This document shows positions 39,267 to 48,324 of a DNA stretch of 64,000 nucleotides, piece by piece; positions within the stretch are counted from its first letter, which is position 1, and every line of letters starts with the position of its first letter. The notes under the pieces were generated by a model, which searched no databases, had not been told where the DNA came from, and saw only the letters and a program-made list of their open reading frames with translations. A program made the position numbers and the translations under genes. Source of the DNA: Actinoplanes sp. NBC_00393 (GTDB lineage: Bacteria > Actinomycetota > Actinomycetes > Mycobacteriales > Micromonosporaceae); contig NZ_CP107942.1 of NCBI RefSeq assembly GCF_036053395.1, positions 124,001 to 188,000 on the forward strand, in the 5' to 3' direction.

Positions 39267-40859
39267 ATGACGACGCAAACGTCGCCAGCGGTATGGGGCA
39301 AGGAGATCGGCACCGAACGGGTCCGGGGCGTCCCGTTCCGCGTTTACACCGAGCGTCCCCGCGACATCGGGACGCTGCTCGCCTTCGCGGACCGCTGGGG
39401 CGACCGTCCGCACCTGGTCCAGGGTGAGCGGGTCGTGACCTTCGCTGGTCTGCGCCGGGCGGCCGAGGCCAAGGCGGCGCGGCTCGCCGCGGACGGGCTC
39501 GCGCCCGGTGATCGAGTGCTGCTGACGGGCTTCAACAGCCCGGAGTGGATCATCAACTTCTGGGCGCTGGTGACCGTGGGGGCCGTTCCGGTGCTGGGCA
39601 ACGCATGGTGGGGCGCCGGCGAGGTGGCGGATGCCCTGGACCTGCTGGAGCCGGCCCTCGTCCTCGCGGACGCCCGCGCGGCGCGTGCCCTGCCCGAGGG
39701 TATGCCGGCCGGGCCATGGGACTGTCCGGTCCCGACGGCCGCCGTGGCGCCGGCTGCCGCTCGTGTGCGCGACGAGGACGACCCGGCGGCGTTCGTATTC
39801 ACCTCAGGAACCTCGGGCACGCCGAAGGCGGTCGTCCTCTCACACCGTTCGCTGCTGGCCGGGCTGCACATGCTGTTGCACATCACCCGTCGGTTGCCGC
39901 AGCAGGTCGACGAGGCCACCGGGGACGCCGGACTGCACACCGGGCCGATGTTCCACATCGGCGGCATCCAGACGCTGATCCGGGCGATCACTGTGGGGGA
40001 CACGCTGGTCATGCCCGCGGGGCGGTTCGACCCGGCGGAGGCGCTGCGGTTGATCGAGCAATGGCGGATCGTACGCTGGAGCGCCGTCCCCACGATGGTC
40101 TCCCGGGTCCTGGAGCACCCCGACGTCCACACGCGCGACCTGACGTCGATCGTGTCGATCACAGTGGGCGGGGCACCAGTGCACGCCGAGTTCCTGGCCC
40201 AGCTCCGGGCGGGGCTGCCCGGCGTGGAACCCCGGGTCGCGACGGGGTACGGCCTGACGGAGAACGGCGGGCAAGCCACCGCCGCCTCGGGCCGCGACAC
40301 CACCGAACGCCCCGGCAGCACCGGGCGGCCGTTGCCGCTCGTGGAACTGCGGACGCTCGAGCCGTCCGGTCGGCCGGACGGCGAGATCGTGATCCGCTGC
40401 GTCACCCAGATGATCGGGTACTACGGCGCCGAGGACTCGCCGATCGACGCCGAGGGTTGGCTGCACACCGGCGACCTGGGCCGTCTCGACGAGGACGGCT
40501 ACCTGTGGATCACCGGCCGCGCAAAGGAAATGATCATCCGGGGTGGTGAGAACGTCGCGCCGGCAGCGGTGGAGAAGGCCCTGTCTGGCATCGACGGGGT
40601 GGTGGAGTCAGCCGTCTTCGGCGTGCCGCATCCCGATCTCGGCGAGGAGATCATGGCCGCCGTCGTCGTGGAGGCGGACCTCATCGCCGAGGACCTCGCG
40701 CGTGGTCTCAGGTCCCGGCTCGCGTCCTTCGCGGTGCCGACGCGTTGGCGGATCCAGCGCGAGCCGTTGCCGACCACCCACTCCGGAAAGATCGACAAGG
40801 GGGTGCTGGCGGCCGAAGCGGCGGCCGCGCTCACCACCGCGCCGGGGGGAGCGGCATGA
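39267..40859 (+). CDS. AMP-dependent acyl-CoA synthetase/ligase (copy 2)
   Basis: A 530-residue ligase. Motifs: FTSGTSGTPKAVVLSH, YGLTENGGQATA, HTGDLG, GRAKEMIIRGGENV and the catalytic Lys in THSGKIDKG. CCGGAGG lies 7 bases before ATG 39267. It is the paralogue of 32732-34306. Its stop overlaps the next start (ATGA). Confidence 0.94.
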   Translation: MTTQTSPAVWGKEIGTERVRGVPFRVYTERPRDIGTLLAFADRWGDRPHLVQGERVVTFAGLRRAAEAKAARLAADGLAPGDRVLLTGFNSPEWIINFWALVTVGAVPVLGNAWWGAGEVADALDLLEPALVLADARAARALPEGMPAGPWDCPVPTAAVAPAAARVRDEDDPAAFVFTSGTSGTPKAVVLSHRSLLAGLHMLLHITRRLPQQVDEATGDAGLHTGPMFHIGGIQTLIRAITVGDTLVMPAGRFDPAEALRLIEQWRIVRWSAVPTMVSRVLEHPDVHTRDLTSIVSITVGGAPVHAEFLAQLRAGLPGVEPRVATGYGLTENGGQATAASGRDTTERPGSTGRPLPLVELRTLEPSGRPDGEIVIRCVTQMIGYYGAEDSPIDAEGWLHTGDLGRLDEDGYLWITGRAKEMIIRGGENVAPAAVEKALSGIDGVVESAVFGVPHPDLGEEIMAAVVVEADLIAEDLARGLRSRLASFAVPTRWRIQREPLPTTHSGKIDKGVLAAEAAAALTTAPGGAA

Positions 40860-41602
40860 GCGACGTCGAACGGGAGAAGGCGGCCGACCGCGTCGCCCTG
40901 CTGGAGCTGCGACGCCCGCCCAGCAATGTCTTCGACGAGGCGCTGCTCACCGAGCTGGCCGACGCCCTCCTCGATATCGACGAGACGGACGACGTCACGG
41001 CGGTTGTGCTCTGCGCGCAGGGCAAGCACTTCTGCGCGGGTGCGGACCTGCGCGGGCTGGGCGCGGCGGGTATCCGGCGGGTGTACCGGCAGGCGTACCG
41101 GATCTTCTCTGCGCGCACGCCCGTGGTGGCAGCGGTGCACGGCGCGGCGATCGGTGGTGGTCTCGGGCTGGCGATGTCCGCGGACTTCCGCGTGGCGTCT
41201 CCGGGGGCACGGCTCACCGCGAACTTCGCCAGGCTCGGCTTCCACCAGGGGTTCGCGCTGACCGTCACCCTGCCGCGAGCGGTCGGTGCGCAACGGGCGC
41301 AGGAACTGCTGTACACGGGACGATCGGTCTCGGGTGAGGAGGCGTTGGCCATGGGCCTGTGCGACGCCGTGGCGGACGATCCGCGCGAGGCGGCCGTCGA
41401 GTTCGCCGGCCGGATCGCGGCCTCGGCGCCGCTGTCCGTGCGCTCGATCCGCGCCACGCTGCGCCGCCCGCTGATCGCCGACGTGGGCACCGCACTCGAC
41501 CTGGAGGCGGACGCGCAGGCCGCGCTGCTCGGGACGGCCGACTTCGCCGAGGGAGTCGCGGCGTCGTTCGCCAAGCGGCCGCCTCACTTCACGGGTTCGT
41601 AA
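40856..41602 (+). CDS. Enoyl-CoA hydratase/isomerase family protein (copy 2)
   Basis: A 248-residue crotonase, equal in length to the copy at 24902 and sharing FCAGADLRG, AA[VI]GGGLGLA, NFARLGFHQGFALTVTLPR and ALLGTADFAEGV. Start at ATG 40856, overlapping the ligase stop. As in copy 1, its last codons merge with an IclR-type operator (41595-41610). Confidence 0.92.
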   Translation: MSDVEREKAADRVALLELRRPPSNVFDEALLTELADALLDIDETDDVTAVVLCAQGKHFCAGADLRGLGAAGIRRVYRQAYRIFSARTPVVAAVHGAAIGGGLGLAMSADFRVASPGARLTANFARLGFHQGFALTVTLPRAVGAQRAQELLYTGRSVSGEEALAMGLCDAVADDPREAAVEFAGRIAASAPLSVRSIRATLRRPLIADVGTALDLEADAQAALLGTADFAEGVAASFAKRPPHFTGS

Positions 41603-41610
41603 TGGCGAAT
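41595..41610. promoter_or_regulatory. Regulon operator in front of iclR copy 2
   Basis: GTTCGTAATGGCGAAT covers the hydratase stop codon (TAA 41600-41602) and the first ATG of the iclR frame. Its position is equivalent to the perfect palindrome before copy 1. Confidence 0.65.
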
Positions 41611-41640
41611 CAGCGTACGGTGGTCGGTACACTGCCGCGT

Positions 41641-42411
41641 GTGATCCAGGAATCCACGCAGGCCGAGCCGGGCGGCCCGAAGAATCACCGCACCATCGAT
41701 CGGGTGACGCAGATCCTCGAGGAGGTCGTCTACCACCCAGGGATCGGTTTCGCCGATCTGGCCAGGGCCCTCGACGCGCCCAAGAGTTCCGTGCACGGCT
41801 TCATCCGAGGGCTTCTGGCCAAGGGCTGGCTGTACGAGGTCGATCGGCGCTTCTACCTCGGGCCCGCCATCTACGGGCTGACGCTGGCGAGCGGTCACAT
41901 CAGAGCCGGTCAGGTGAGCCAAGCCGACCTCGACGCCCTGCACAAGGACACGGGGATGACGGTGTTCCTCGGGGTCGAGGCGGGCGATCACCTCATCTAC
42001 GTCGGTGAGTCGGGCACTGATGCCCTCTCCGGCTTCGCCGCGCGCACCAACATCCGACGGCAGGTCATCAACACCGCGGGCGGCAAGGCCCTGCTGGCAG
42101 CGAAGGCCGACGCGGAGCGGGATGCCTACCTGCGCCGGCATCAGGCGGCGGACGGCGAGGCCGTGTCGATGTTCCTCGCCGAGTTCGCCGAGATCCGCAG
42201 GACCGGTGTCTCCCGCAACTTCCGCCACCACGGCACACAGATCGCGCTCGCGAGCGTGGTGCGCAACCAGGCGGGGGAGAGCGTCGCCGCGGCCGTCCTG
42301 ATCGGTCAGACCGCCGAGGTGGAGCCGCAGGAGGAGAAGGTGCGCAAGATTCTGCTCAAGCACGTCGCCTCGTGGACCCGGCGCAAGACCGCCCCGCGGG
42401 AGCCGATCTAG
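41641..42411 (+). CDS. IclR-family transcriptional regulator (copy 2)
   Basis: A 256-residue regulator closely similar to the one at 25675: HRTIDRVTQILEEVVYHP, ALDAPKSSVHGFIRGLLAKGWLYE, the effector domain with GDHLIYVGESGTDA, AGGKALLAAKAD and IALASVVRNQ. GTG 41641 is preferred since ATG 41602 lies inside the operator and would add 13 residues absent from copy 1; the ribosome-binding site is weak either way. The recognition-helix regions are almost identical, so both may bind the same sites. The next gene starts in its stop (TAGTG). Confidence 0.9.
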   Translation: MIQESTQAEPGGPKNHRTIDRVTQILEEVVYHPGIGFADLARALDAPKSSVHGFIRGLLAKGWLYEVDRRFYLGPAIYGLTLASGHIRAGQVSQADLDALHKDTGMTVFLGVEAGDHLIYVGESGTDALSGFAARTNIRRQVINTAGGKALLAAKADAERDAYLRRHQAADGEAVSMFLAEFAEIRRTGVSRNFRHHGTQIALASVVRNQAGESVAAAVLIGQTAEVEPQEEKVRKILLKHVASWTRRKTAPREPI

Positions 42412-43238
42412 TGGACGCGTCGCCCGCTTACGAGGTCCATGCGCTGCGGTACGCCACGCGGTCGGACACGACCGCCAGCGGGACCTACTACCGCTTCGAG
42501 CTCTACGGGGAGCCTGACGAGCAGATCACCTCCGGCTATTACTTCTGGCTGATCCGCGACCGCCGGCGGACGGTCCTCGTCGACTGCGGCTACAGCGAGG
42601 AGAAAGCGGCGCAGCGCAACCGTGCCTTCACCACCGTGCCGCTCGAGTTGCTCTCCCGCATGGACGTCCGGCCCGGGGACGTCGACCACGTGGTGCTCTC
42701 ACACATGCACTTCGACCACGTCGGCAACATCGGGCTGTTCCCGAACGCCACCTTCAGCATGGCCCACGCCGAGCTCGAGTTCTGGGCGGGACCCTTCGGC
42801 AGCAGGCCCACCATCGGGTGGGCGATCGAGCGCAGCGAGCTCGAACAGGTCCAGCGCCTCGACGCGGAGGGCCGGCTGCAACTCGTCGGCGACGGGACCA
42901 CCGAGCTCTTCCCCGGGATCCAAGCGACCGTGGTCCCGGGGCACACCCCGGGCCAGCTGGTCGTCGAGGCCGGCACGGCCGGCGGTCGCGTGCTGCTCGC
43001 CTCCGACGCCGTCCACTACTACGACGTGCTCACGCGCGACCGGCCTTTCCACATCTTCACCGACCTGGAAGGCGTTTACCGCGGCCTCGAACAGGTGCGC
43101 AGGCTCGCCGCCCGCCCCGGCACCACTCTCGTGCCGGGCCACGACGCAGCCGTGATGCGGATGTTCGAGACGACTGCGCCGGAGTGCGCCGACCTCACCC
43201 GGCCGCTCGGTCCCCTCACTGACAACGGGAGACGGTGA
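42411..43238 (+). CDS. Metallo-beta-lactamase-fold hydrolase (lactonase-like)
   Basis: A 275-residue MBL-fold protein with LSHMHFDHVGN, VPGHTPGQL, LASDAVHYYD and VPGHDAAV, the ligand set of the N-acyl-homoserine-lactonase-like group. GTG 42411 overlaps the IclR stop; GGGAG is upstream. It is in the same operon as an alpha/beta hydrolase, so ester or lactone cleavage is a plausible role. A third MBL protein in the same regulon, not a close copy of the other two. Confidence 0.88.
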   Translation: MDASPAYEVHALRYATRSDTTASGTYYRFELYGEPDEQITSGYYFWLIRDRRRTVLVDCGYSEEKAAQRNRAFTTVPLELLSRMDVRPGDVDHVVLSHMHFDHVGNIGLFPNATFSMAHAELEFWAGPFGSRPTIGWAIERSELEQVQRLDAEGRLQLVGDGTTELFPGIQATVVPGHTPGQLVVEAGTAGGRVLLASDAVHYYDVLTRDRPFHIFTDLEGVYRGLEQVRRLAARPGTTLVPGHDAAVMRMFETTAPECADLTRPLGPLTDNGRR

Positions 43239-43988
43239 GTGGCGCAGAACCAGAGGCGCCCGCCCTTCGTCCTGCTGCACGGTGGACGGCACGGAGGTTG
43301 GTGCTGGCGCCGTGTGGCACGCCTGCTCCGCGCGGCCGGCCACGAGGTGTACGCCCCGACGCTGACCGGGCTGGGGGAGCGGTCGCACCTGCTGCATCCG
43401 GACATCGGCCTCCAGGTTCACGTCCAGGACCTGGTCGGGGTATTCGAGTTCGAGGACATCGAGCAGGCGGTGCTCGTGGCGCACAGTTACGGCGGTGCTG
43501 TCGCCGGCGCCGCCATGGAGCACATCGGCCGGCGCGTCCGGATCCTCGTCCACCTCGACGCGCACATGCCGAGGACCGGGGAATCGGTGTTCGACCTGAT
43601 CGGTCCTGACCGTGCCGCTCAGATGGTCGCGCTCGCCGACGCGCACGGCGAGGGCTGGTTCCTGCCTCCGTCCGACGCGTCGTCATACGGGGTGTCCGAT
43701 CCGGCGGACGTCGCCTGGGTGAACAGCAGGACGACCGCCCAGCCGCTCAAGACCTATCGGGACCCCGCCGGTTCCACCGAACGGGCGTGGGCCTGGCCGG
43801 GCATGTACATCGAGTGCGTCCGGTCGCCGACGTGGCCGAAGCTGCTGGAGCGAGCCCGCGAGCGGAGCGCGCGCGACGACCGCTTCCACTATCGCCGGCT
43901 CGACGCCGTCCACGACGCCATGGTCACAGCGCCTGAGGCACTGACGAGCCTGCTCCTGGAGAGCGTCGACCTCGTGGCGCCCACATGA
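43239..43988 (+). CDS. Alpha/beta hydrolase, salicylate-esterase-like (copy 1)
   Basis: A 249-residue cytosolic hydrolase: oxyanion region LLHGGRHGGWCW, nucleophile elbow VAHSYGG, catalytic His in DAVHDAMV. It resembles the plant methylsalicylate-esterase/hydroxynitrile-lyase-like group and its bacterial relatives. GTG 43239 directly follows the MBL stop. It is paralogous to 48325-49065 (shared HGGRHGGW.WRRV, PTLTGLGER, DAHMP). Confidence 0.9.
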   Translation: MAQNQRRPPFVLLHGGRHGGWCWRRVARLLRAAGHEVYAPTLTGLGERSHLLHPDIGLQVHVQDLVGVFEFEDIEQAVLVAHSYGGAVAGAAMEHIGRRVRILVHLDAHMPRTGESVFDLIGPDRAAQMVALADAHGEGWFLPPSDASSYGVSDPADVAWVNSRTTAQPLKTYRDPAGSTERAWAWPGMYIECVRSPTWPKLLERARERSARDDRFHYRRLDAVHDAMVTAPEALTSLLLESVDLVAPT

Positions 43989-45196
43989 ACACGAAGACCG
44001 GGACGTTCGCCTCGTTCCGCTACGGCTCCTACCGCCTGTTCTTCGGCGGCCAGTCGATCTCGCAGACCGGCTTCTGGTTCTACGTGGTCACCCAGTCGCT
44101 GCTGGTGCTCGAGCTGACAGACAGCGGAACCATGGTCGGGATCGTCACCGCAGTGCAGAACATTCCGCTGTTCCTGGTGGCGCCCTACGCCGGAGCACTG
44201 ACCGACCGCGTCGACACCCGGCGGCTCATCCTCGCCACCCAGGCGGTGACGACAGTCAGCTCGCTGCTGCTGGGCCTGATGGTGCTCGCCGACGTGGTCT
44301 CGGTGGCGTGGGTACTGGTGTTCGCCGCCGTCACGGGCGTGGCGTGGGCCTTCGACCAACCGGCTCGGCGCACGTACGCCGCCGAGCTGGTACCCGAGGA
44401 GGCGGTGACCAACGCGCTGAGCCTCAACGGCGTCCTGCTGCAGCTCGCACGCATGATCGGACCGGCGCTCGCCGCCCTCGTCATCAACTCCTTCGGATTC
44501 GGCTGGGGCTTCGTCGCCACCGGCGTGTGCACGTCGCTGTCCCTGCTCGCGCTGGTGATCATCGGCCGAGGTGGGAAGGTTTTCCGCAGCCCCGCCGCAT
44601 CAGCTCGGGGAACACTGCGCGAAGGGCTTCGCCTGGCCTGGAGGGATCGGTATCTGCGTGTCGTCCTGCTGCTGCTGCTCGGCACGTCGACCCTCGCCTT
44701 CAACTGGCACGTCCTCTTCCCGCTGTTCGCGGTCCGGGACCTGCGCGGGACGAGCACGACGTTCGCACTGCTGATGGCCGCGATGGCGGTCGGCTCGATC
44801 GCGGGAGCCTTCTGGCTGGCCCGCCGGACCGGCGTGGGCGGGCAGTTGCTGGGCGGCGGTGCCTGCGTGTACGGGGCAGCCCAGCTCTGCCTGGCGGTGT
44901 CCCCGACGGTCGGCTTCGCAGCGGTGACAGCGGTGTTCCTCGGGCTGGGCACAACCGTGCTCGTCAACGGCGGAGCGGCCAGTCTCCAGCTGCGCGTGGA
45001 CAAGGGCATGCGCGGACGCATGATGGGCCTGTTCACCGTGGCCGTCCTGGGCGGGGTCGGTCTCGGCGCTCCACTGAGCGGTCTGCTCGCGGAGACGCTC
45101 GGGACCCGGCTTGCGCTCGTGGTGGGCGGAGCCTGCGCCCTGATCTGCGGGCTTCTCGCGCTGTGGCTGTTGCGGCCGGCCGGCGGGCGACGATGA
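43985..45196 (+). CDS. MFS transporter (DHA3/MFS_3-like)
   Basis: A 403-residue 12-helix MFS protein with GAL TDRVDTRRL in the first loop (written GALTDRVDTRR) and FDQPARRTYAAELVPE in the second, features of the DHA3/enterobactin-exporter-like group. It starts in the hydrolase stop (ATGA) and its own stop overlaps the next MFS gene, so the two transporters are translationally coupled. It may export a toxic intermediate or an unwanted product. Confidence 0.9.
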   Translation: MNTKTGTFASFRYGSYRLFFGGQSISQTGFWFYVVTQSLLVLELTDSGTMVGIVTAVQNIPLFLVAPYAGALTDRVDTRRLILATQAVTTVSSLLLGLMVLADVVSVAWVLVFAAVTGVAWAFDQPARRTYAAELVPEEAVTNALSLNGVLLQLARMIGPALAALVINSFGFGWGFVATGVCTSLSLLALVIIGRGGKVFRSPAASARGTLREGLRLAWRDRYLRVVLLLLLGTSTLAFNWHVLFPLFAVRDLRGTSTTFALLMAAMAVGSIAGAFWLARRTGVGGQLLGGGACVYGAAQLCLAVSPTVGFAAVTAVFLGLGTTVLVNGGAASLQLRVDKGMRGRMMGLFTVAVLGGVGLGAPLSGLLAETLGTRLALVVGGACALICGLLALWLLRPAGGRR

Positions 45197-46758
45197 CCGT
45201 GGAAGCCTCGATCTGGGCGCCGTTCCGGCGACGCGCCTTCCGCTGGCTTTGGCTGGGGATGATGGTCAGCACCGTCGGCACGTGGATGCAGACGGTCGGC
45301 GCTCAGTGGCTGCTGGTCGACGCCCCCAACGCCGCCGTCCTGGTCTCGCTGGTCCAAGCGGCCAGCACCCTGCCGGTGATGCTCCTGGCGCTGCCGGGCG
45401 GGGTGCTGGCCGATTCCTTCGACCGGCGATGGTTGCTCCTGACGGTGCAGATCTACTTTCTCGCGGTCGCCTGCCTGCTCGTCGTGCTCACGGTGGCGGG
45501 AGCGATGCCGCCGTCACTCCTGCTCGCCCTGACGTTCGCGCTCGGAGCCGGCGTGGCGGTTCAGCACCCAGGATGGCAATCCCTGATCCCGGAGCTGCTT
45601 CCCAGGACGCAGCTGAGGGCCGCGGCCAGGTTGCACATGGTCAGCGTCAACCTTGCCCGCTCCGTCGGACCTGCCCTGGCGGGACTCGTGATCGCCCGCC
45701 TGAGCGTTCCGTTCGTCTTCGCGGTGAACGCGGCGTCGGTGATGTTCTTCGCCCTGGTGCTCCTTCTCTGGCGCCGGCCCCTGGGCGGTTCGCCGGCGCG
45801 GGAGCGCTTTCTGCCGGCGCTCCGGGCGGGCGGCCGCTACGTTTGGAACGAACCCGTCGTACGACGGGTCATGCTGCGATCGGCCCTGTTCATCGCGCCC
45901 GCGATGGCGCTCTGGGGGTTATTGCCCCTCATCGCCAGCCGGCGTCTGGGGCTCGGCGCGGACGGTTTCGGGGCGCTGTTCGGCGCGCTCGGCGTCGGAG
46001 CCGTCCTGGGAGCCCTGGTACTGGGACGAGTACGGACGCACCTGACAACCAACGGGATGCTGGGCGCCGCGGGGACTCTCTACGCCGCTGCCCAGGCGGC
46101 GATCGTCCTGGCTCCCGGTTTCCTGGCGGCTCTGGTCACACTCCTGCTCGCGGGACTGGCCTGGACGGCGGTCATGTCCACGCTGAACGCTGAGCTGCAG
46201 CTGTTCCTGCCCGCGTGGGTCCGCGCCCGCGGCCTGGGGCTGTACCTCGTCGTCGTCACGGGTTCGCAGGCTCTCGGAGCCCTGCTGTGGGGGCTCGTCG
46301 CCGATGGCACGGGTCTGGAATCGGCGCTGCTGATGGCCGCGGCGGCGGTGCTGGCCGGTGTCCTGGCCGGCCTGGTGTGGCCTGTCCCCCAGACGGAGCA
46401 GCTCGACCTCCAGCCGGTGGTCTGGCCGGACGCGCGACTGGCCTTCGAGCCGGAACCACAAGCCGGTCCGGTCGTGGTGGCGGTCGAGTACACGGTCAGG
46501 TCGGAGCGGGAGGCGAGATTCCTGGAGGCGATGGCGCCGCTGCGCCGGTCCCGCCTGCGCACCGGGGCGTCACGGTGGGAGCTGTACCGCGACGGTGCCC
46601 GCCCCGACCGTTTCGTCGAGTTCTTCACCGTCCCGTCGTGGGACGAGCATGTGCGGCAGCACGGCGGACGCCTCACCGCAGAGGACAGGGCGCTCGAGAC
46701 TACGGCGTACGCCTTCTCGGATCCGCCTCCGCGGGCGGACCACCTGCTGCCACCGTGA
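45193..46758 (+). CDS. MFS_3-family transporter with C-terminal ABM-like domain
   Basis: A 521-residue protein. Residues about 10-410 are a 12-helix MFS unit (GTWMQTVGAQWLL, PGGVLADSFDRRWLL, HPGWQSLIPEL). Residues about 430-510 form a soluble antibiotic-biosynthesis-monooxygenase-like tail (VEYTVRSEREARFLEAM, LYRDGARPDRFVEFFTVPSWDEH), the normal architecture of MFS_3 proteins of this length. It is the last gene of the second caiB operon and converges on another MFS gene at 46791. Confidence 0.9.
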   Translation: MTVEASIWAPFRRRAFRWLWLGMMVSTVGTWMQTVGAQWLLVDAPNAAVLVSLVQAASTLPVMLLALPGGVLADSFDRRWLLLTVQIYFLAVACLLVVLTVAGAMPPSLLLALTFALGAGVAVQHPGWQSLIPELLPRTQLRAAARLHMVSVNLARSVGPALAGLVIARLSVPFVFAVNAASVMFFALVLLLWRRPLGGSPARERFLPALRAGGRYVWNEPVVRRVMLRSALFIAPAMALWGLLPLIASRRLGLGADGFGALFGALGVGAVLGALVLGRVRTHLTTNGMLGAAGTLYAAAQAAIVLAPGFLAALVTLLLAGLAWTAVMSTLNAELQLFLPAWVRARGLGLYLVVVTGSQALGALLWGLVADGTGLESALLMAAAAVLAGVLAGLVWPVPQTEQLDLQPVVWPDARLAFEPEPQAGPVVVAVEYTVRSEREARFLEAMAPLRRSRLRTGASRWELYRDGARPDRFVEFFTVPSWDEHVRQHGGRLTAEDRALETTAYAFSDPPPRADHLLPP

Positions 46759-46790
46759 CAGCGACGGGAGTGGGGCACCAAGCCGTCGGG

Positions 46791-48212
46791 TCATTGCTCC
46801 CGGAGGCGGCCGCGTCGTAGAGCGGGCCAGACGATGAGGACCGTCACGACGACGAAAGCCAGGGTGATCAGGGCTGCGCCGGACGTGATCGCGGCCCCGA
46901 TCCGGTGCGCCAGCAGACGATCGCCGTCGAGGTCGGCGGAACCCGCGGCGGCGAACACCGTGACGAGGACCGCGAGGCCGAGGCAACCGCCGAGCTGGTG
47001 GGCGACATTGACCAGTCCTCCCGCGACGCCGGCGTCCTCCGCGGGTACGCCTGCCACGCCCGCTGACGTGAGCCGAGGCATCGTGCCGCCCTGCCCGGCG
47101 CCGATGAGCAGCATCGGCAGCGCGACGCCGGTCAGGTACGAGGTGTCCGCGGAGAGCCGGCCGAGCCATGCCATGCCGATGATCGAGAGGATCATGGAAC
47201 CGGCCAGCACCGGGGCACTGCCTAACCACTGGGTCAGCCGACGCGCCGAGACCGCAACGCCGAAGCTCACCACCGTCGTGGGCAGGAAGGCGAACCCGGT
47301 CGCCAGTGGACTGAGGCCGAGCACTCCCTGCAGGTACTGGGTGATGAAGAACCAGAAGCTCAACATCCCGCCGAGGAACAGAAGACGGCCGGCGTACCCT
47401 CCGGTGCGCTCGCGGCTCGCGAACAAGCGCAGCGGCAGGATCGGCTGTTCGGCGCGCCGTTCCTGGACGAGGAAGAGCATGAGCAGCAGGACGCCCCCGG
47501 CGAGCGCGCCGACGGTCTGCCGATCCGACCAGCCGGTTTCGGCCGCGTTCACCAGGCCGAAAACCACGGCCGTCATGCCGAGCGTCGACGTCAGCGCGCC
47601 CGGCAGATCCAGCCGTCCCGGGCGCGGGTCCGTCTCGGGAAGCAGGCGCCGGCCCGCGACCACCAGAGCGACACCCACCGGAATATTGAGGAAGAAGCCC
47701 GCGCGCCAGGACACCAGGTCGGTGAGGACGCCGCCCAGGACCAGGCCGACACTGGCTCCCAGCCCGGCGGTGGCGCCATAGAAGCCGATCGCCCGGACCC
47801 GCCCGGGCCCGGGCGGGAACGTCGTGGTCAGCAGCGCCAGCGTCGACGGCGCGAGGACGGCGGCTCCCACGCCCTGCACCGCCCGGGCGGTCAGCAGCCA
47901 GACGACCGATTGCGCCGTCGCGACGGCCAGGGACGCCACCATGAACAGCGCCAGTCCGGTGATGAACATGCGCCGCCGGCCGAACAGGTCGCCGGCCCGG
48001 GCGCCCAGCAGGAGGAGTCCACCGAACGCGAGCGTGTAGGCGTTCGTCACCCAGGACAGCCCCGTGGCGGAGAACCCGAGATCGGCGCGGATCTGCGGCA
48101 ACCCGGTGATGACGATCGAGATGTCGATCACGATCATCAGATAGCTCACCAGCACGATCGCGAGCACCGGACCCGGCCGCACACCGTGCCCCGGCCACAC
48201 CCGCAGGGTCAC
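46791..48212 (-). CDS. MFS transporter, DHA2 (EmrB/QacA) family
   Basis: A 473-residue protein with 14 predicted helices. Motifs: VIDISIVITGLPQIRADLG, LLLGARAGDLFGRRRMF and the antiporter motif GAVLG-like GASVGLVLGGVLTD. GTG 48212 is favoured by AGGTGG eight bases upstream and by overlap with the stop of a short coding-like tail; GTG 48224 is the longer alternative. It is the last gene of the minus operon led by the aldehyde dehydrogenase at 50507. A drug or metabolite exporter is likely. Confidence 0.9.
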   Translation of the reverse strand: MTLRVWPGHGVRPGPVLAIVLVSYLMIVIDISIVITGLPQIRADLGFSATGLSWVTNAYTLAFGGLLLLGARAGDLFGRRRMFITGLALFMVASLAVATAQSVVWLLTARAVQGVGAAVLAPSTLALLTTTFPPGPGRVRAIGFYGATAGLGASVGLVLGGVLTDLVSWRAGFFLNIPVGVALVVAGRRLLPETDPRPGRLDLPGALTSTLGMTAVVFGLVNAAETGWSDRQTVGALAGGVLLLMLFLVQERRAEQPILPLRLFASRERTGGYAGRLLFLGGMLSFWFFITQYLQGVLGLSPLATGFAFLPTTVVSFGVAVSARRLTQWLGSAPVLAGSMILSIIGMAWLGRLSADTSYLTGVALPMLLIGAGQGGTMPRLTSAGVAGVPAEDAGVAGGLVNVAHQLGGCLGLAVLVTVFAAAGSADLDGDRLLAHRIGAAITSGAALITLAFVVVTVLIVWPALRRGRLREQ

Positions 48213-48324
48213 GGGATCGCCCACCTGTTCATGAATGCGAGTAGCTCCTCATCGTCGTGTCGGGAGAAGGGCTCATCGGCTCCGACGACGAGTACCTGGC
48301 CGGGCGCATCGAGGACGTGCGAGG
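48209..48324 (-). pseudogene. Start-less coding-like tail between hydrolase and MFS genes
   Basis: On the minus strand one frame reads VASHVLDAPGQVLVVGADEPFSRHDDEELLAFMNRW (first part) up to a TGA that overlaps GTG 48212 of the MFS gene. Codon third positions look coding, but no start codon exists between the hydrolase stop and this segment. It may be the surviving C-terminus of a lost gene. Recognition of a family failed. Confidence 0.3.
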
